From Embiotoca jacksoni (taxonomy: Eukaryota; Chordata; Actinopteri; Embiotocidae), in assembly GCA_022577435.1 (NCBI GenBank), contig JAKOON010000004.1, forward strand, positions 5,828,001 to 5,892,000: DNA of 64,000 nucleotides, in the 5' to 3' direction. The translations under genes and the position numbers were made by a program. The notes beneath the pieces were generated by a model that had not been told where the DNA came from, made no database searches, and saw only the letters and a list, made by a program, of their open reading frames with translations. How positions within the stretch are numbered: position 1 is the first letter of the stretch; every line of letters starts with the position of its first letter. Shown here in pieces: positions 1-13,342 of the stretch.

Positions 1-1272
1 TTCAGAAAATAAGAAAACAAAACAAAACAAAACAAAAGCAATCAATAGATAACATGAAATTCCAGGCATATAGTACCTCTACTCAACTTTATGCTGTGTC
101 TAAAACTCTCCTGTTTAGGGGATTGGTTGGCTGATTTCACTGAATTAGCCAACTAACCCACCAAAAACAGGGATCACAATATTGGCCAAATGATAATGTC
201 CTGGAATTGTCCCCTGTGTATTAAAAAGAAACATGATTACTGTATAGAATTTTTTTTGAGAATGAATCACCAGGAAGTTTCCCAACAAAGAATCACTAAA
301 TATTACATTTTGTATTTTGATGTCTTACAGTTTAATATATAACACGTAGTGGACAACTGGTCAATTTAGTTGCATTTGGACATATGAAGTCCTGAATTTG
401 TGCAAAAATCATACTTTAAAGTGAGATACGAGGACAGTAGGAGGAAGGACATTGACACAGACAGAAAAGAAGTTGAGAGATCCTGCTGAAGTTCCTGCTG
501 GGGGAGAAAATAAACATTTGCTTCATGCAGCCTAGTCATGCAGATTTCAAACCATCAGTTGTGCTGCACTGAAAGCAAAAGCCTCAGATTTATCATCAGC
601 AAAAAATAAATAAATAATATAGTCATACTGTAAACTCTGAAAGACACTGATGATTTATAAATTGCAAAGGAATGAGAAACAGATGCAGGAAAATCATGAA
701 ATCCAGGGGTATATTTGAGACATGACTGGAGAGATATGATTTCAGATATGACTGAAATGCATTGTTTGACTGAGCAACACTAAATGATGTTCTTGGGGCT
801 CACTGAAGGTCAATGCTTTCTTAAGGACTATGAACGATTCTCTTTCGTTCTTTTGGCTTGAGGGCTTGTCAAACAGATTTTTTTATTCAAGTCATAACTG
901 TGATAAAATTGTAGATAATATCTTGGAAATCACTCGCTGCAAAAATAACTGAAATACAAAACAGACCTTTCAGATCATTATCAAGAATTTCTCCAAACTT
1001 TGATTGCTTTGCTAAATTGCCATGCAGCTAAGGGCACCTACTTTACCCACCTTACAACCCAAACAGCTGGCACCATCAGCTGGGTTCCACGGGGAGCATC
1101 TAGCTACTGAACTCGCTCTGTCCATGCCACTCTTGCTCATGCAGCTATTAAAAAAGTACACTGTACAGCACTGACAGCCTCTCAATTACAGTCCGCCAAG
1201 TCTGTCATTGCACACAGCCGAAATAAGAGCCATATTAAGCGTTTTCAAAAAGAACCATGATTCGCTGTTTAC
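1..1272 (-). other. abi3bp intron sequence at the left edge
   Basis: AT-rich sequence downstream of the last supported exon. The next abi3bp exon should start in phase 1. One weak candidate (415-497) was looked at and not accepted. No repeat or RNA gene is seen. Confidence 0.5.
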
Positions 1273-4200
1273 CGATTTGCTGTTTGTTGACAACAGGCAG
1301 TGTGGGTCCGGGGGTCGACAGAGATTCCTGTCTAGTGGTTGTGGTTGGAGCTGAGAAATATAGTGTATGTTAGTAGACCTGGGAGAGTAACAAAGAGTTA
1401 AGATTTCCTGCAGGACAGTGATAGAGAAGTCAGTTAAAATGGTCAGACATAAGGTCCAGAGTCTTTTCTGACCTCTGAACTCAGGTTTAGGTCAGCAAAA
1501 AAGTCATTACCAAGAGTTGTCTGTGGGGCTATGTTCCGGAGAAGGGGCTGTCTGCCCCGGGTCCTGTTATGAAGAACTGACAAGGACAAAGGAGAGATTA
1601 AAGTCAAAGAGTCAAAACTATTACATATTCTGAAAAAAATTAAGTTTTGGATTCAGGACAGCTTGTACACGGGTGTTAAGGAGAGGAGTTCACCCACTCA
1701 ACCAACTTGACACAGATTTCATTTGATGAAAAACTACTTGAAAAAACTAAAGCTTTGTCATTTGGAACAAATCCCTGCTTTGTTGCATGTATTAGTTTCA
1801 TCATCACTACACAGTTTAAAAACAGCTTTACTGAATCAGGTTTCATCAATAAAGCAGAAAAACAAAAAGTGGGATTTAAAGAAATTGCATTTGTCTGCAA
1901 TGAGATGAATCTGGGGACGTATTCATAAAGATTCCCCAGTGACAAAAAAAGAAAATTCTTACAATTGTGACAGAATTTCCCCTTAAAGTCAGGAGTAGAT
2001 CCTTGTAAAAAGTTACAAGAGAATAACTTAGTTATTCACAAAACATCTCAGTCCCAAAGAAAGCCGCGGAGGTGAAAAACTGTTAGGAGCAGGGAGGAGG
2101 ACATTTAAGAGGCAGCAGTGGACAAAATTGCAGAACTGACACGGGATAGGAGAAATATTATTCCAATGCTAAATGAAACGTTACAAATTACATCATGCAG
2201 GGATGATGTTTGTTGTCGATCTCATCAGAGAGGCACTCATATCTCCCATTCAACGCAATAACGCCAGAAATGGAAGCGATTGCAGCACTGAGATATTGGC
2301 AACTGAAAAAAAATTGACAATGATGACTCCTGTCTGTTGCAACATTCATCACCAGTGACCACACAAACAACAACAGCGCTTTCACAGCCTCAAATTGGTA
2401 TGCACTTAATTTCATTTCTACTGGATGTTACTGTCAATTCTGTGCCCTTTCTCACAAGGTGTGCATTTTTTGATCAGCCAATCACAACTTTTAAAAGGAC
2501 GCATCATACCGAGCAACGGGGTCAACCAGAGCTCACTAAGATAAGGGTTTCTCTGTCCTTTCCTTGCTCAGAGTTATTCTGAGATGTTGAGACTATTTGC
2601 TAGAAATGTTTTCACCTACATTAGGAGCTCTCAGTGGATTCTAAGAATGTTTGTGAATACGGCTCCAGATCTCTGGTTAAAATTCTCCCAGTGCTGAGTC
2701 TTAGAGCACTGTGAGATGGACTGAAACAGACATTTCTGAGCAGCGATAAATTGTGGTGAATTATAAAAACTTTGCTTCTGTATCAAATAGGAGCCAATTC
2801 CCCAAAAGCAGTGCGTCTATTGGCTTACCGTGGTGAGGAGGAAAGGGGAAAGAGTGGGGACCTGGCGTTAAGGGTTTCTGATGGATGAAAGACAAAAAGA
2901 CAAGAGGAAGAAGTGGTCATTCGTCTCTGTTATGTTCACAGCAGGCCAAAGTATCAGCTTCTGCCCTCGCCACCATCTCTTCCTCAGCCTCTTTCTTTGT
3001 GTTGCATAACTCATAGGCTCTGTGCTCCAAGTCAAATTGGTAAAGTCCCTGGTGAGAGGCTTGTTATTCAAAGTTTCCCTGTGGAAGGGCAAATCTTGCA
3101 GCTAAATCTCAACAGCTGTGATGTTTTATGAGTTGGGTTATAGGAGCACGTGACACAGCACTGTCAGAAAATCAGGGCCACCTTTCATCTCTCAACTCAT
3201 TTCAGCACTGCTACCCCTCCTCCCTTGTCCCTCCAAGCCATCTCCCCTCTTTTTCCTCTAGTTTATTCCACTGTCGCTAGCTACAGACTGCTCTCTTTGG
3301 CTTGGCCCGTCCTGGCTGCGCTGACGCCGTTTCCATTCAGCAGTTGGATGGAAAATTAATGAGGCAAACAACCCTGAGAATAGCATAAGCTCACTAAAGT
3401 GTACAACAAGGACTCTAAAGCAGATTGTCCGTTCCAAATAGACACCCTGTTCCCAATTTCTTTTTTTTTCTTTTTTTTAAGAGGAGGAGTACCTGAGCAG
3501 TCTCACCACACTCAGTTGTTTACAACAATCCTCTGATGAAGCCTATTCTACATTTATTGGCAGCTGAATCCACATATTGATATAATAAAAGGAGAATGTA
3601 ACAAAAACATCTTTGCTCTAGTTTTGATAAGAAATTAAGTGTATCCATTACATACCACAGGGTTGATGGGACGTTTAAAAATTTTCCTGATGGCCTTCTC
3701 TAAAAACACAAGAGAACAATCAGAAAAGTTACTTCAGTGGAACGAGCAGAAAGCGGAGGAATTAAATGAAACCACATTTTAAATCTTAGACGACTGAACA
3801 AGGGCTTCTCAGTAATGCCTTAAAACAAGTGAACCAAGATGGTTTTGATTCAGTAACACTTCTTAGTATTTTAAGGGTTTATATGATACTGCATATGCAC
3901 ATAATATCACCATGGTCACTCCTATGTTATTGGTAAACAGTCAGCATTTCCCTCTAATTTACATATGTTGTTTACAGACTGACAGACTGGAAAAAAAATC
4001 CCAACAACATGAAGTGACTTTTGAACTAAGCATTGGGTTTTCCTAATAAAATGTCATAAATCAGTCAAAATATTTGCATCCACAGACTACCAGGAATCTT
4101 GCCCTTCAGAGTTTGTACTGAAGTTCAGCAAGCAGCAGGATTTCTGGCCTTTTCTCCCATTAATCGTAAACCTGTGCTTTCATTTAGAGGGTGAATTGAT

Positions 4201-7200
4201 GAAACACCAAATCAAATAAATTGACTCTGATTAAATCTGAAGAACAGAAGCACCACAGGAAGTCCTAAAACCCACCTACTCTACATTTCCCAGGAGTGCC
4301 ATACAGTACCATATGCATAAAGAATACGTCAGGACACTTCATAAATTCTAACATCCACTGACCAATGGTTTTGCACAAATTACTTTCCAGGTCCGAATGG
4401 TCTTAACTCGGAGATACCAGTTTGTATACCATGTGTCACTGCACTCCTCCCCACTCACAGCAGCCATAGAAATAAATCAAACTTACCCTCTACGCCTGCA
4501 GTGCTGATGTTGTGAACGACCGGCTTGCTCCACACCCCTGTGCCATCCTTCGAGTTCGGCTGGACACCAAACTCATAGACTGTGTTTGGCTTCAGATTGT
4601 CTATGACTGTGTCACTTGTCGGGCAGGTCTGGTAGTTCCACTTCCTGTTCTTCTCCCGGTAACGCACCGTGTAATGTCTGGGCCCAAGACAGAGCAGAAC
4701 AGCGGGGAAACAGTGAACTCTGTGCCTATTAGGATGCCTATGTGAAAGGACAACTAGCAGTAGAAGAAATAAAAAGCATCTGGATCTGCTGTTACTGACT
4801 TCATGTTTGTCAGGGATCCATGAGGACAAGAGTTCTGACTCAGAGGCAGTTCACAGACATTTTTGGGAAATTCCCTTTTAAATATCACCATAAAACAATG
4901 CTGTTTTGTCTCATTCCGTATTGCATAGCCAACAATGTTGACAATGTACTAAAAATTCAATGTCATTGAAAAAGTAACAAGCAACCTTTTGCACATGGAA
5001 TAAATTGATTATTTTTGTATGTGAAGAACAGCTTCTGCTGTTTTGTTTGTTGTGAGTGTGTGAGCACTCTTTTCTATAAAATGTAATTGTTAGTTTGGCT
5101 ACATGGAGGCACTTGACACAATTATTTAAAAAGACAGAATTAAAAGAACAGACCAAATTTGTTTAATGTTGGCAGGATTCGATCACAGTTTTTGTTCTTT
5201 TGGAGAAAAAATTAAACACTGACTGCAGAAGTGTCTCAAATGACAAGCCTTCCAGTTGAGTTTAATGCTGTGTATTGATGCCATCATAAGAAGAGCAAAG
5301 TCAGGATACAGTGATTCGATGCTGTGGCTGAACTCTGCTCTTCTTTCCATCAAGGGACAAATGAATACATGCTTTCACCATTCATTTACAATACACATAA
5401 AACTAGTAGAAAGTAATTTCTCTTTAAATTAAATTGGTGTCACGTATGTTGTGTGGGTTGACTCCTCTCCTAAACACCTGTGTGCACAAGCTGTCCTGGA
5501 TTCGCAGCTACGTAACCTGAGAGGCTTCAGGGAGTCATTTGCTGTTTATGCACTTATACCAGAGTTTCTGAGTTATTCCACCATCTGGTTCTACGCTTAC
5601 CACAAATACAGTACAACTAGGGCACAAGAAATCAAAAGGCTGACAAAGAAATCTTCAAGCTTCAGGCTGGCACATGCATTACTGTGTCTCTGCTCTGTGG
5701 CAGAGGTTGTCAGATTGGGACCCACACATCCACCCAAGAAAGTGAGAGGAGGATGTACAAAGGGACAGAGGGGGTGAGGTAAAGATACTGCTTGAGGTAA
5801 AAAAGACAGGTAGATGCCTGAGAATAACAGGAACTCAGACCCTGTAGTTTGTCCTGCTTGTTAACAGAAGGTCAGCGGTAGTAGCAGCACACAGCCCATG
5901 GAGGTAAATACGATACTTTTAGACCCAGATTGCTGCAATTTGCATCAAAATCAGTGCGAGTTATACTTACTGAGGATGGATATCTCCATATGTCCACCAC
6001 AAATAAACATCCACAAATTCGCTTTAAACTGCTTTTAACTTCAGATCTTGTCAAAGTAACCTTATGATGCTTGTCAGTATGCTGCTAAAAACAACTGCTG
6101 ATAGCTAATTTGGCAAATTTTTACTGGTGCCAATTTGCCAAAATATTTCAAATGTAGACTTACTCACAGGAAAGTAGAAGACTTGATATATTAACGTCAT
6201 ATTTCCTGTTTACATCATCCAAGGCACTGAGAGAACTGTAGTTTCAAACCTTGGAGCACAAACATCCTCCAAATAGAATTAGGGCCAAGAATAAGACTTC
6301 TAAAATCCACAAATATTTTCTCTTTTAGAGGTTCCAAAGAGTGACACTTAAATAAATTTTTTTTTAAAAAAAACGTTCTGTGCCACGACAATCAAGTCTT
6401 TGACTGGGATGAATGTGTAGGCCTGTGTGTTAGTGTGGAAGCTCACCCATCCTCTAAACAGTCATTCATGATGTTGCCTTCATAAGGGGTTCTCAGCAGC
6501 GTTCCCCAGGACAGGAGAACTGAGGTGGGGGTCACTGAACCAATGACCAAGTGTAGTGGCTTCTCCAGCTCCACTTTACCTGAGAAAAAAATGAACAACT
6601 TAGTTTAATAGCTCATCTTTCATGTCTGAAAGCCCCTTTTACTATGATTACTGATGACTTTTCCTTTAAACAAACATACCTGTGCAGTGCTTTTTCAACT
6701 CATTGGTTGGGATCGGCTGGACAGCTATCAGGTACTTGGGCTCAGCATCTAAAAAATGAAGCACAAACTGGAGATTAGGCTTTTATGACCCATGAGCCTC
6801 TACAGACACACTCATCTCTTTAGCAAGACTAAAATGGTCACAATACAATTCACATACACATTATATGAGCCTGGTCTTTGACCCTACATGGAACATCACC
6901 AGCCTTTCTTACCAAACTCAGTCTCATACGGCTGTCCGTTCTCTGGCAGCTGAATGAACTGTTTGGAGAACATGCTGCTGCCGTAGCCCAGGATGTAGCC
7001 CTCGAGCTTGGTTTCAGCGTTGGGGCGTAAAAACTTCATCACAATGGTGTCTCCTGTGGCATTGATGCGGACTTTCATGTTCTGACGCCTCACTGAGAAG
7101 ACAAGAGAGGACACCAGTGATTAATTTAGGAATTACATAAACATGTAGAAGAAAGAGGATCAATAGATTCTAGACATTTAAAAAACAAACCAAGCTTTTA

Positions 7201-10200
7201 GTCATTAGCTATTTTTATGACAAAAGCAGCCTCAGAGATTCTAATGACATCTTTGGCACATCAAGATGTGTTTTTTCATGCGAGTAGATATTGGGAATGC
7301 AGTTTATTATTGTAGTTTCTAAGACAATATGCGTAGAAAATGCCAAAAATACAAAATATGACAAAAATTTAGGATAAACAAATTAAAAGACACAGCTATC
7401 AAACAAACCTCTGTCTCAATTTTTTTTTTTTAACAAAAACAGAAGACTAAAAGGCTTGTGAGAAACATTTTGAGTTATATAAATGCTTTAATTTCAATAG
7501 CTTTCACCTTCCAAGATTCAGTACTTCTGCTCTTCATCATCTCACACTCACTCAACAAGTACATGCAGTCAAAGCAGATTTGCTGCTGATTTGAGTTCTG
7601 CCAGTAAGGAAGACAGTAGTGGGCTTAATTTTATTAAGTGGGCACAAGAAGAAGTATCTAATAACACCTTTTGTGTGCTTTATAACTTGATAAGAACATT
7701 ACTTTTATAGAGAATACAAACTTTAAGGATGTGCCTGTTACAGGCATCATAAACCGAAACTCCAGCTTCTGTGATGTGTAAGCAGATGCAGGATGCAGTA
7801 TGTGTCTGTGCTCAGAAGTGGCTTTTGAAAGAGACACTGTAAAAACCAAAAGCTGTGAACACTTGTTATTAAAACATGAAGTCAGTAAGGCAGCGTGACG
7901 CTTGTGTTGATGCAACCAGAAAATGAGATAATCCATGAACACACAGGATATTTCCTCTCTCACAAACACCTTTTCTGCCGTGACCTTTACAGATTACAGT
8001 CCTAATCAGCAGCGCCTGGGGACAGATGTCAGATGAGGACAGGCACCAAAGGGTGGATCGCAATAAACCAAAAATCAAGAAGGTTTTCAAATTAGCTTGT
8101 TTTTCATGTTAAGGTTGACCTCACAAACTTGACTTGGTCTTAAGGTCTTGGTCAGAGAGCCATTTGGCAAAATACAAGGCAAAAACAGAAAGGAATACAT
8201 ATTAAACAAAATGTGTCATGTTTTTCTGTAATCAACCAACTTGGAGGTGCCTGGAACAAACGATAACCAGAGCTGTGTCTACAGTTCATACTGGTGACGC
8301 TGCTGATTAAAACAAAGCTCATGTACCAATAAAAAAATAAGAAAAAGAATAATAGTTTTTGAAAACTAATTTGAATTAATAGGTTTTTGAGGTCTTTAAT
8401 ATTGTGGTTGGTTTCTTTAATATCATGATGTGTACATGTATAACTCTGCTGCTGATCGTAAATATAATACCTGCTGGAAGTGGCAGGAAAATCATTCCCT
8501 TTTCACAGAACGTACAAAAATATGTACCAATAAAACAAAACAATAAATGAAGTAGTAAAAGAAACATTATTTATGTCCAGTGCAATGGGTGCATGTTGTT
8601 TATACGTTTCTAACAGAGCATATATTGTTTTGTTTGTTAAAGTTTACAGAGTTGAATTGATTTATTGGTGTTTTTGAAGGGTTTGCTGATTTCACTGTGG
8701 CCTCAGCAACGGCAACACTCAAGCCAATGAGAGTGGAAAAATGGATCTGTGTTCAAAATGGACCAACGGGGAAGGTTCCATAAGGAATGTGTATTATTGA
8801 GAGACACTTGCAGCTGGTGTTAAAACATCTGATGAAAATACCACAGAGAAACAAAATTTCAATGCTTTTGTCCCAAAAAAAAAAAAAAATAGGTCAACTT
8901 TAGAGCATTTTTTCTACACTTACATTTTTTTGAGTATTTTTCTATCATGCAAGGCTTTTAAGTAAAAGTGTATACAGTATATTACTTATTCAATGTTGAT
9001 ACACTGCAAATGGGTAAAAACCTATTTCTACAAGGTAAAAGTGTAAAGTTTTTTGGCTTCCCAAAAATCCATCTTTAGTGTCAAGCAATAGGCTTGGTAG
9101 CACTTTTCCATGTCCATGTGAGTATACTGGAATAAAAAAAATTCTGAAAACGGATTCAGATCAAGCGGGGGACAAACTGCTCGTTGACCAGTGTAATGTG
9201 TGTTGAATATGATGGATGTATTGATGCTGACCACAATAAACACCTATTTAGACATAAAGTTAAGACTGTGGTGGATTTCAGCTGCCCATCACCGCCAGAG
9301 GAGGGGTGGCAGGTGGATGTTTTAAAGCCAACAAACTGCTAATATGCATAAATGCTTGAAGACAGTCTGCATGATCAGGAAGTGATGAGCAACTCTCAGT
9401 CTATGGAAGCCCAAAATGTAGAAAAATGGTTTTGTTTTGTTTATTAGCTCTGCCATTTGGACTGTGACACCAGCCAATAACTGTATGCTAACAATTGATT
9501 TAGTCTATAACTGGCATGCTAATAAACATCAGAGAGCTGAGATGAGTGTTGCTGGACCAGGACTGTGACTTACACTGATAGCTGGCTGGTGCATATGTAA
9601 GACAATAGCCCCACCAGTGCAGACTTGGATGATAAATGGAGAGCAGTAGGGATAGAAAGATTTTCAGGTTCCTGAGTCTGGTTTTTAGATTGTAATTCTG
9701 TTTTTATCATATTAAGTGTGTATTAATTCAGTGATTCATGCCCTTGGGAAATCCAGTTCAAATTAGAACCAAATTCCTGAAGTCAATTATATTTTCATCT
9801 CTGTTTCTGTCACTTATTTTGCAGTGGAAATCAGCAATAAATCTCCAGGGGCTTAAACTTCCACCCCTCATAGTCTACAAGGCTTAAAACACTGGAGTTT
9901 CTGCCTGGATTACGACTTGTATTATGCTCTCCACAGCACATGTCCTTGGCTCATATCTCAGCACTAAATGAAATAGTGGAACTTTGTGGGAGGACCACTG
10001 CCAGAAGCTGCTGGACGCCAAAACAGACACTGACAGTGACAGAGGGGGAAGCCCTGGATTTGAAAAATACCCTCATGCTTTTCCAGCTATGTGTTTCCCA
10101 TCAAAACTGCATTTGTTTTGATTCTTCCATCAGTATTTCCGATAAAGCAACAAGTGAGATTGGCTCCGAGGGAGAGGGGCTCGGAGCACATGAAACATTA

Positions 10201-13200
10201 GGAAACTTCTGGCAACACGTTTCAAACTCCAGTACAAGCAAATGCTGGCTCTGCCCCACAATAACCCGTCCAAAGCCCGGCCATTTGGCCCACAACACTT
10301 GGGGACTGTTAAGGCTTATCTGTATTTCCAGTGTAAAATGAATAGAGCTTTGGGAACGATTCCAGACAGAGTCCCGATAATCAATCAACTACAGTGCAAA
10401 GGCAAACTATTGATATTAAGCGAGAAAAAACCTGCTGAACTGCACCATTATTGCTGTGTGTATTGAAATGAGTGAAATAATGATTATTCAAAGTCTTCCT
10501 GAAGGCAGCTCAGTTGGTGTCTGACCCCGTCAAGCATGTGAGATCTATGAAGATTTAAAACCTCACCAAAACACATGCAACTTAAGTATAATTAAAGCCA
10601 CAATCTTACCTGTAACAATCATGGGTGGATTACTGTACAGGCCAACCATGCAGAAACAGAGCAGTTCTTATTGGAAAATAGATCAAAGGGTAAAAGCACA
10701 CACAAGGAGACATAAAACAACCATGAAGACACATAAAGAAACATGCTAATCGACCACAAAATAACATAGAGAGTTAGACCGACCACTCTGTAACCCTCTT
10801 TGTAATCATTTTGGGTTTGATTCGACCTGTGGGGGGGCTTTCACATGTCTCCCGAGAAGCCCATTACCTTATAATCAATTCATGTTAATAACCAGTCTAT
10901 CATAGGGAAACATCTGGAGCAGCAAGCAATAGTTCAATAGGAAAAAAAAATGTTACATGCCATGATATAATAAATCTCTATTTAAATACATTTCATCTGT
11001 ATGGTGCCAGAAGTTGGTGACAGATTCCCACACATGTAGATATAATGTCCTGTTTACAGTATGCTGTAGTAAAGACTGATCCCTTCAAATAAAAACATCA
11101 TGACAGCAGCAGTTAATCGCCCTGTGCACCCCAAGAACACAGCCAATTCACCATTGAATTCTGTCCAAGTAAATCAATTGTAACACTGGGAGTCAGCCAG
11201 TAAACTTGTCAGATTATTCAATAAACAATGCCACATCATTAAATAAACATTTCACCACTGTAGTCATCTTGATTTGGACTAATACTTAAAGAATGTAATC
11301 CCGCTGGAAAGAAAGAGAGAAACACCCTCAACAGGAAACTCGATCTCGTCTCTGGAGAGCGGCTATCCTGGATCATCAGCCACGATGGATGATCAGTCGG
11401 TTAGTGAGGTTGTCAGAGTAACAAGCTCTTCTTACTTTCAACTGCAGTGCAGCATGATATTTTGTTAAAAATGTGTTAAAAAATAGATGTTAAAACATCT
11501 GTGCAATATGTGCAGTTTTGGCTTTGTCACTTCCAGATTTTACTATCTGACACTATCAATCCACAGATTTCTATCACCTCTTCACCACCTCTTTCCCCCC
11601 TCCAGGTTCAGATGCATTGCAGAAAATGCACTGAGATCATCACAGGACTTTTCCACTCATGCTGATGTGTAAACGAAAGAACTATAAATACCCAAAGCAA
11701 AAGAAAAAAATTGAAGCAGGGCGACAAGGCTTGTTTTGTTTTTAAAATATGTAATGGAAAATAACTTTTCCCTTCTTTAATGTGGTAGTTTTGGAGGATG
11801 GAAGTGACACAGAATAATAAAGTCATGTGAGTTTGTCTTGAGTCAAAGCAGCAAAACATCACAACTGTAACCCCCCCTGACCAAACAAGGCTGTTATATC
11901 GCTCTGCTACCCCCAGTTTGACACATCTGTATATAGGCGACACCCCTCTTGTCACACAAACACAATATCCTGCTGTAGGTGTCCTGAGTCGCTGGTATAC
12001 AGTATTTTGGCCTCTGGGGTTTCCGTCCTGGAAGCACAGAGGAGGTAGAGAGGAGCCTTGGTCTCCGTCACCGTGGAGACAAAGACAGATGATTTATGGC
12101 GCTTGGTATAACAGTCACCTTCATTTAAGGCAATGAAGTGTGAAAATCTCTCAGAGCCCCGCATGAGCCAGAGCAGCGAAGGTTTGAGATAATTTAGCTG
12201 CTGGGCAAACGACAGCTGAACTGACCTATATTAGCTCTAATGGGAATAACCAGTGCAACTCAGCCCGGTGAATATCTACTGTAACACAGCAGGAGCCTCT
12301 TTGATCCCACCCTCCTCTGGAACAATCACATCCCTTGGGATTTGCAGGAAGCCTCACCTTGCAGCACAGCAGCAGAGAGCTGTGCCTGGGATTGTACTCC
12401 CACATCTTGCCACAGCCTTGGCTGCTTCCATGCAGGTCTCTCTGCTCTCACACCATATATCCATCCTGTCAGATTCGACTCCGCAACAGCTGTTTTCCCT
12501 TTTCCCTGTGGCACTGCTCCATTCCGTCCTTCACCTCCTTCACTCCATCTCTGCTGTCCTATATGTGTCACCAAACATCTTTCCATCAACTGGATCCTCT
12601 TTTACCTTCCTAAAGTGCTCTGAATTCATTTATCTGTCATGTCTTCTAATCTCCTCTACTTTCCCTTCTCCTGCCATTATTTCCCACTCATCAATCTGTG
12701 CGTGACGTGAGGCTATGTTTGCTCTGGCCATATGTTGTCCTCAAGTGGGTTAAAGGTAAATAATTTATCATATTCCAAAAGCTTCAACTCATTCCAATAC
12801 AGATGGAAAAGCTGTTCAAGAGCACAAACACATAAATGGAAATTAAAAGCCTTGGAAAGTACAGATGATCTCAGAGCACATTGACACCCGAGTGTTATAC
12901 AAGAATATCTATCAGACAAGAACACAAACACACTTTCCAGTATAACATGTTTAATTCTTGATCCAAAAAGAACAGAAGTACAGACATTTAACACTCTTCC
13001 CAATGTAAAAACACACATCGCTCCTTTCATCTGGCTGCCAAAGCTGCACACTGAGATTTGTCCGCGAGCCAGCCTCCGCCATTCAGGTTACACACTGGAA
13101 GCAGCCATTTCCACTGCGCTCACCTCTTTACACCGACTCCAGTCTGCTCACCTCTAATCATGTTTACTACCATCAAAGTCTGCGCATGCAAGTTTAACTC

Positions 13201-13252
13201 ACAAAATAGAGCATGGCTGCAAAGCACAAAGTCAGAGATGGAAAGCAGGCTA

Positions 13253-13342
<90 letters not shown>

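Noticed and set aside
415..497. Candidate abi3bp exon on the minus strand with a strong ttttctcccccag acceptor
   Set aside because: It opens in the right phase and has no stop, but the peptide (SLNFFSVCVNVLPPTVLVSH) is hydrophobic with Cys/Phe, unlike the Pro/Thr/Lys linker, and the donor (gtatga) is only fair.
1041..1092. Another possible abi3bp exon ending at gtgggt
   Set aside because: No polypyrimidine tract before the possible acceptor, and the phases do not join exon 8 convincingly.
12253..12705. 150-codon + strand open frame in abi3bp intron 1
   Set aside because: Ser/Pro/Leu-rich from C/T-rich DNA, open in several overlapping frames, with no domain pattern.
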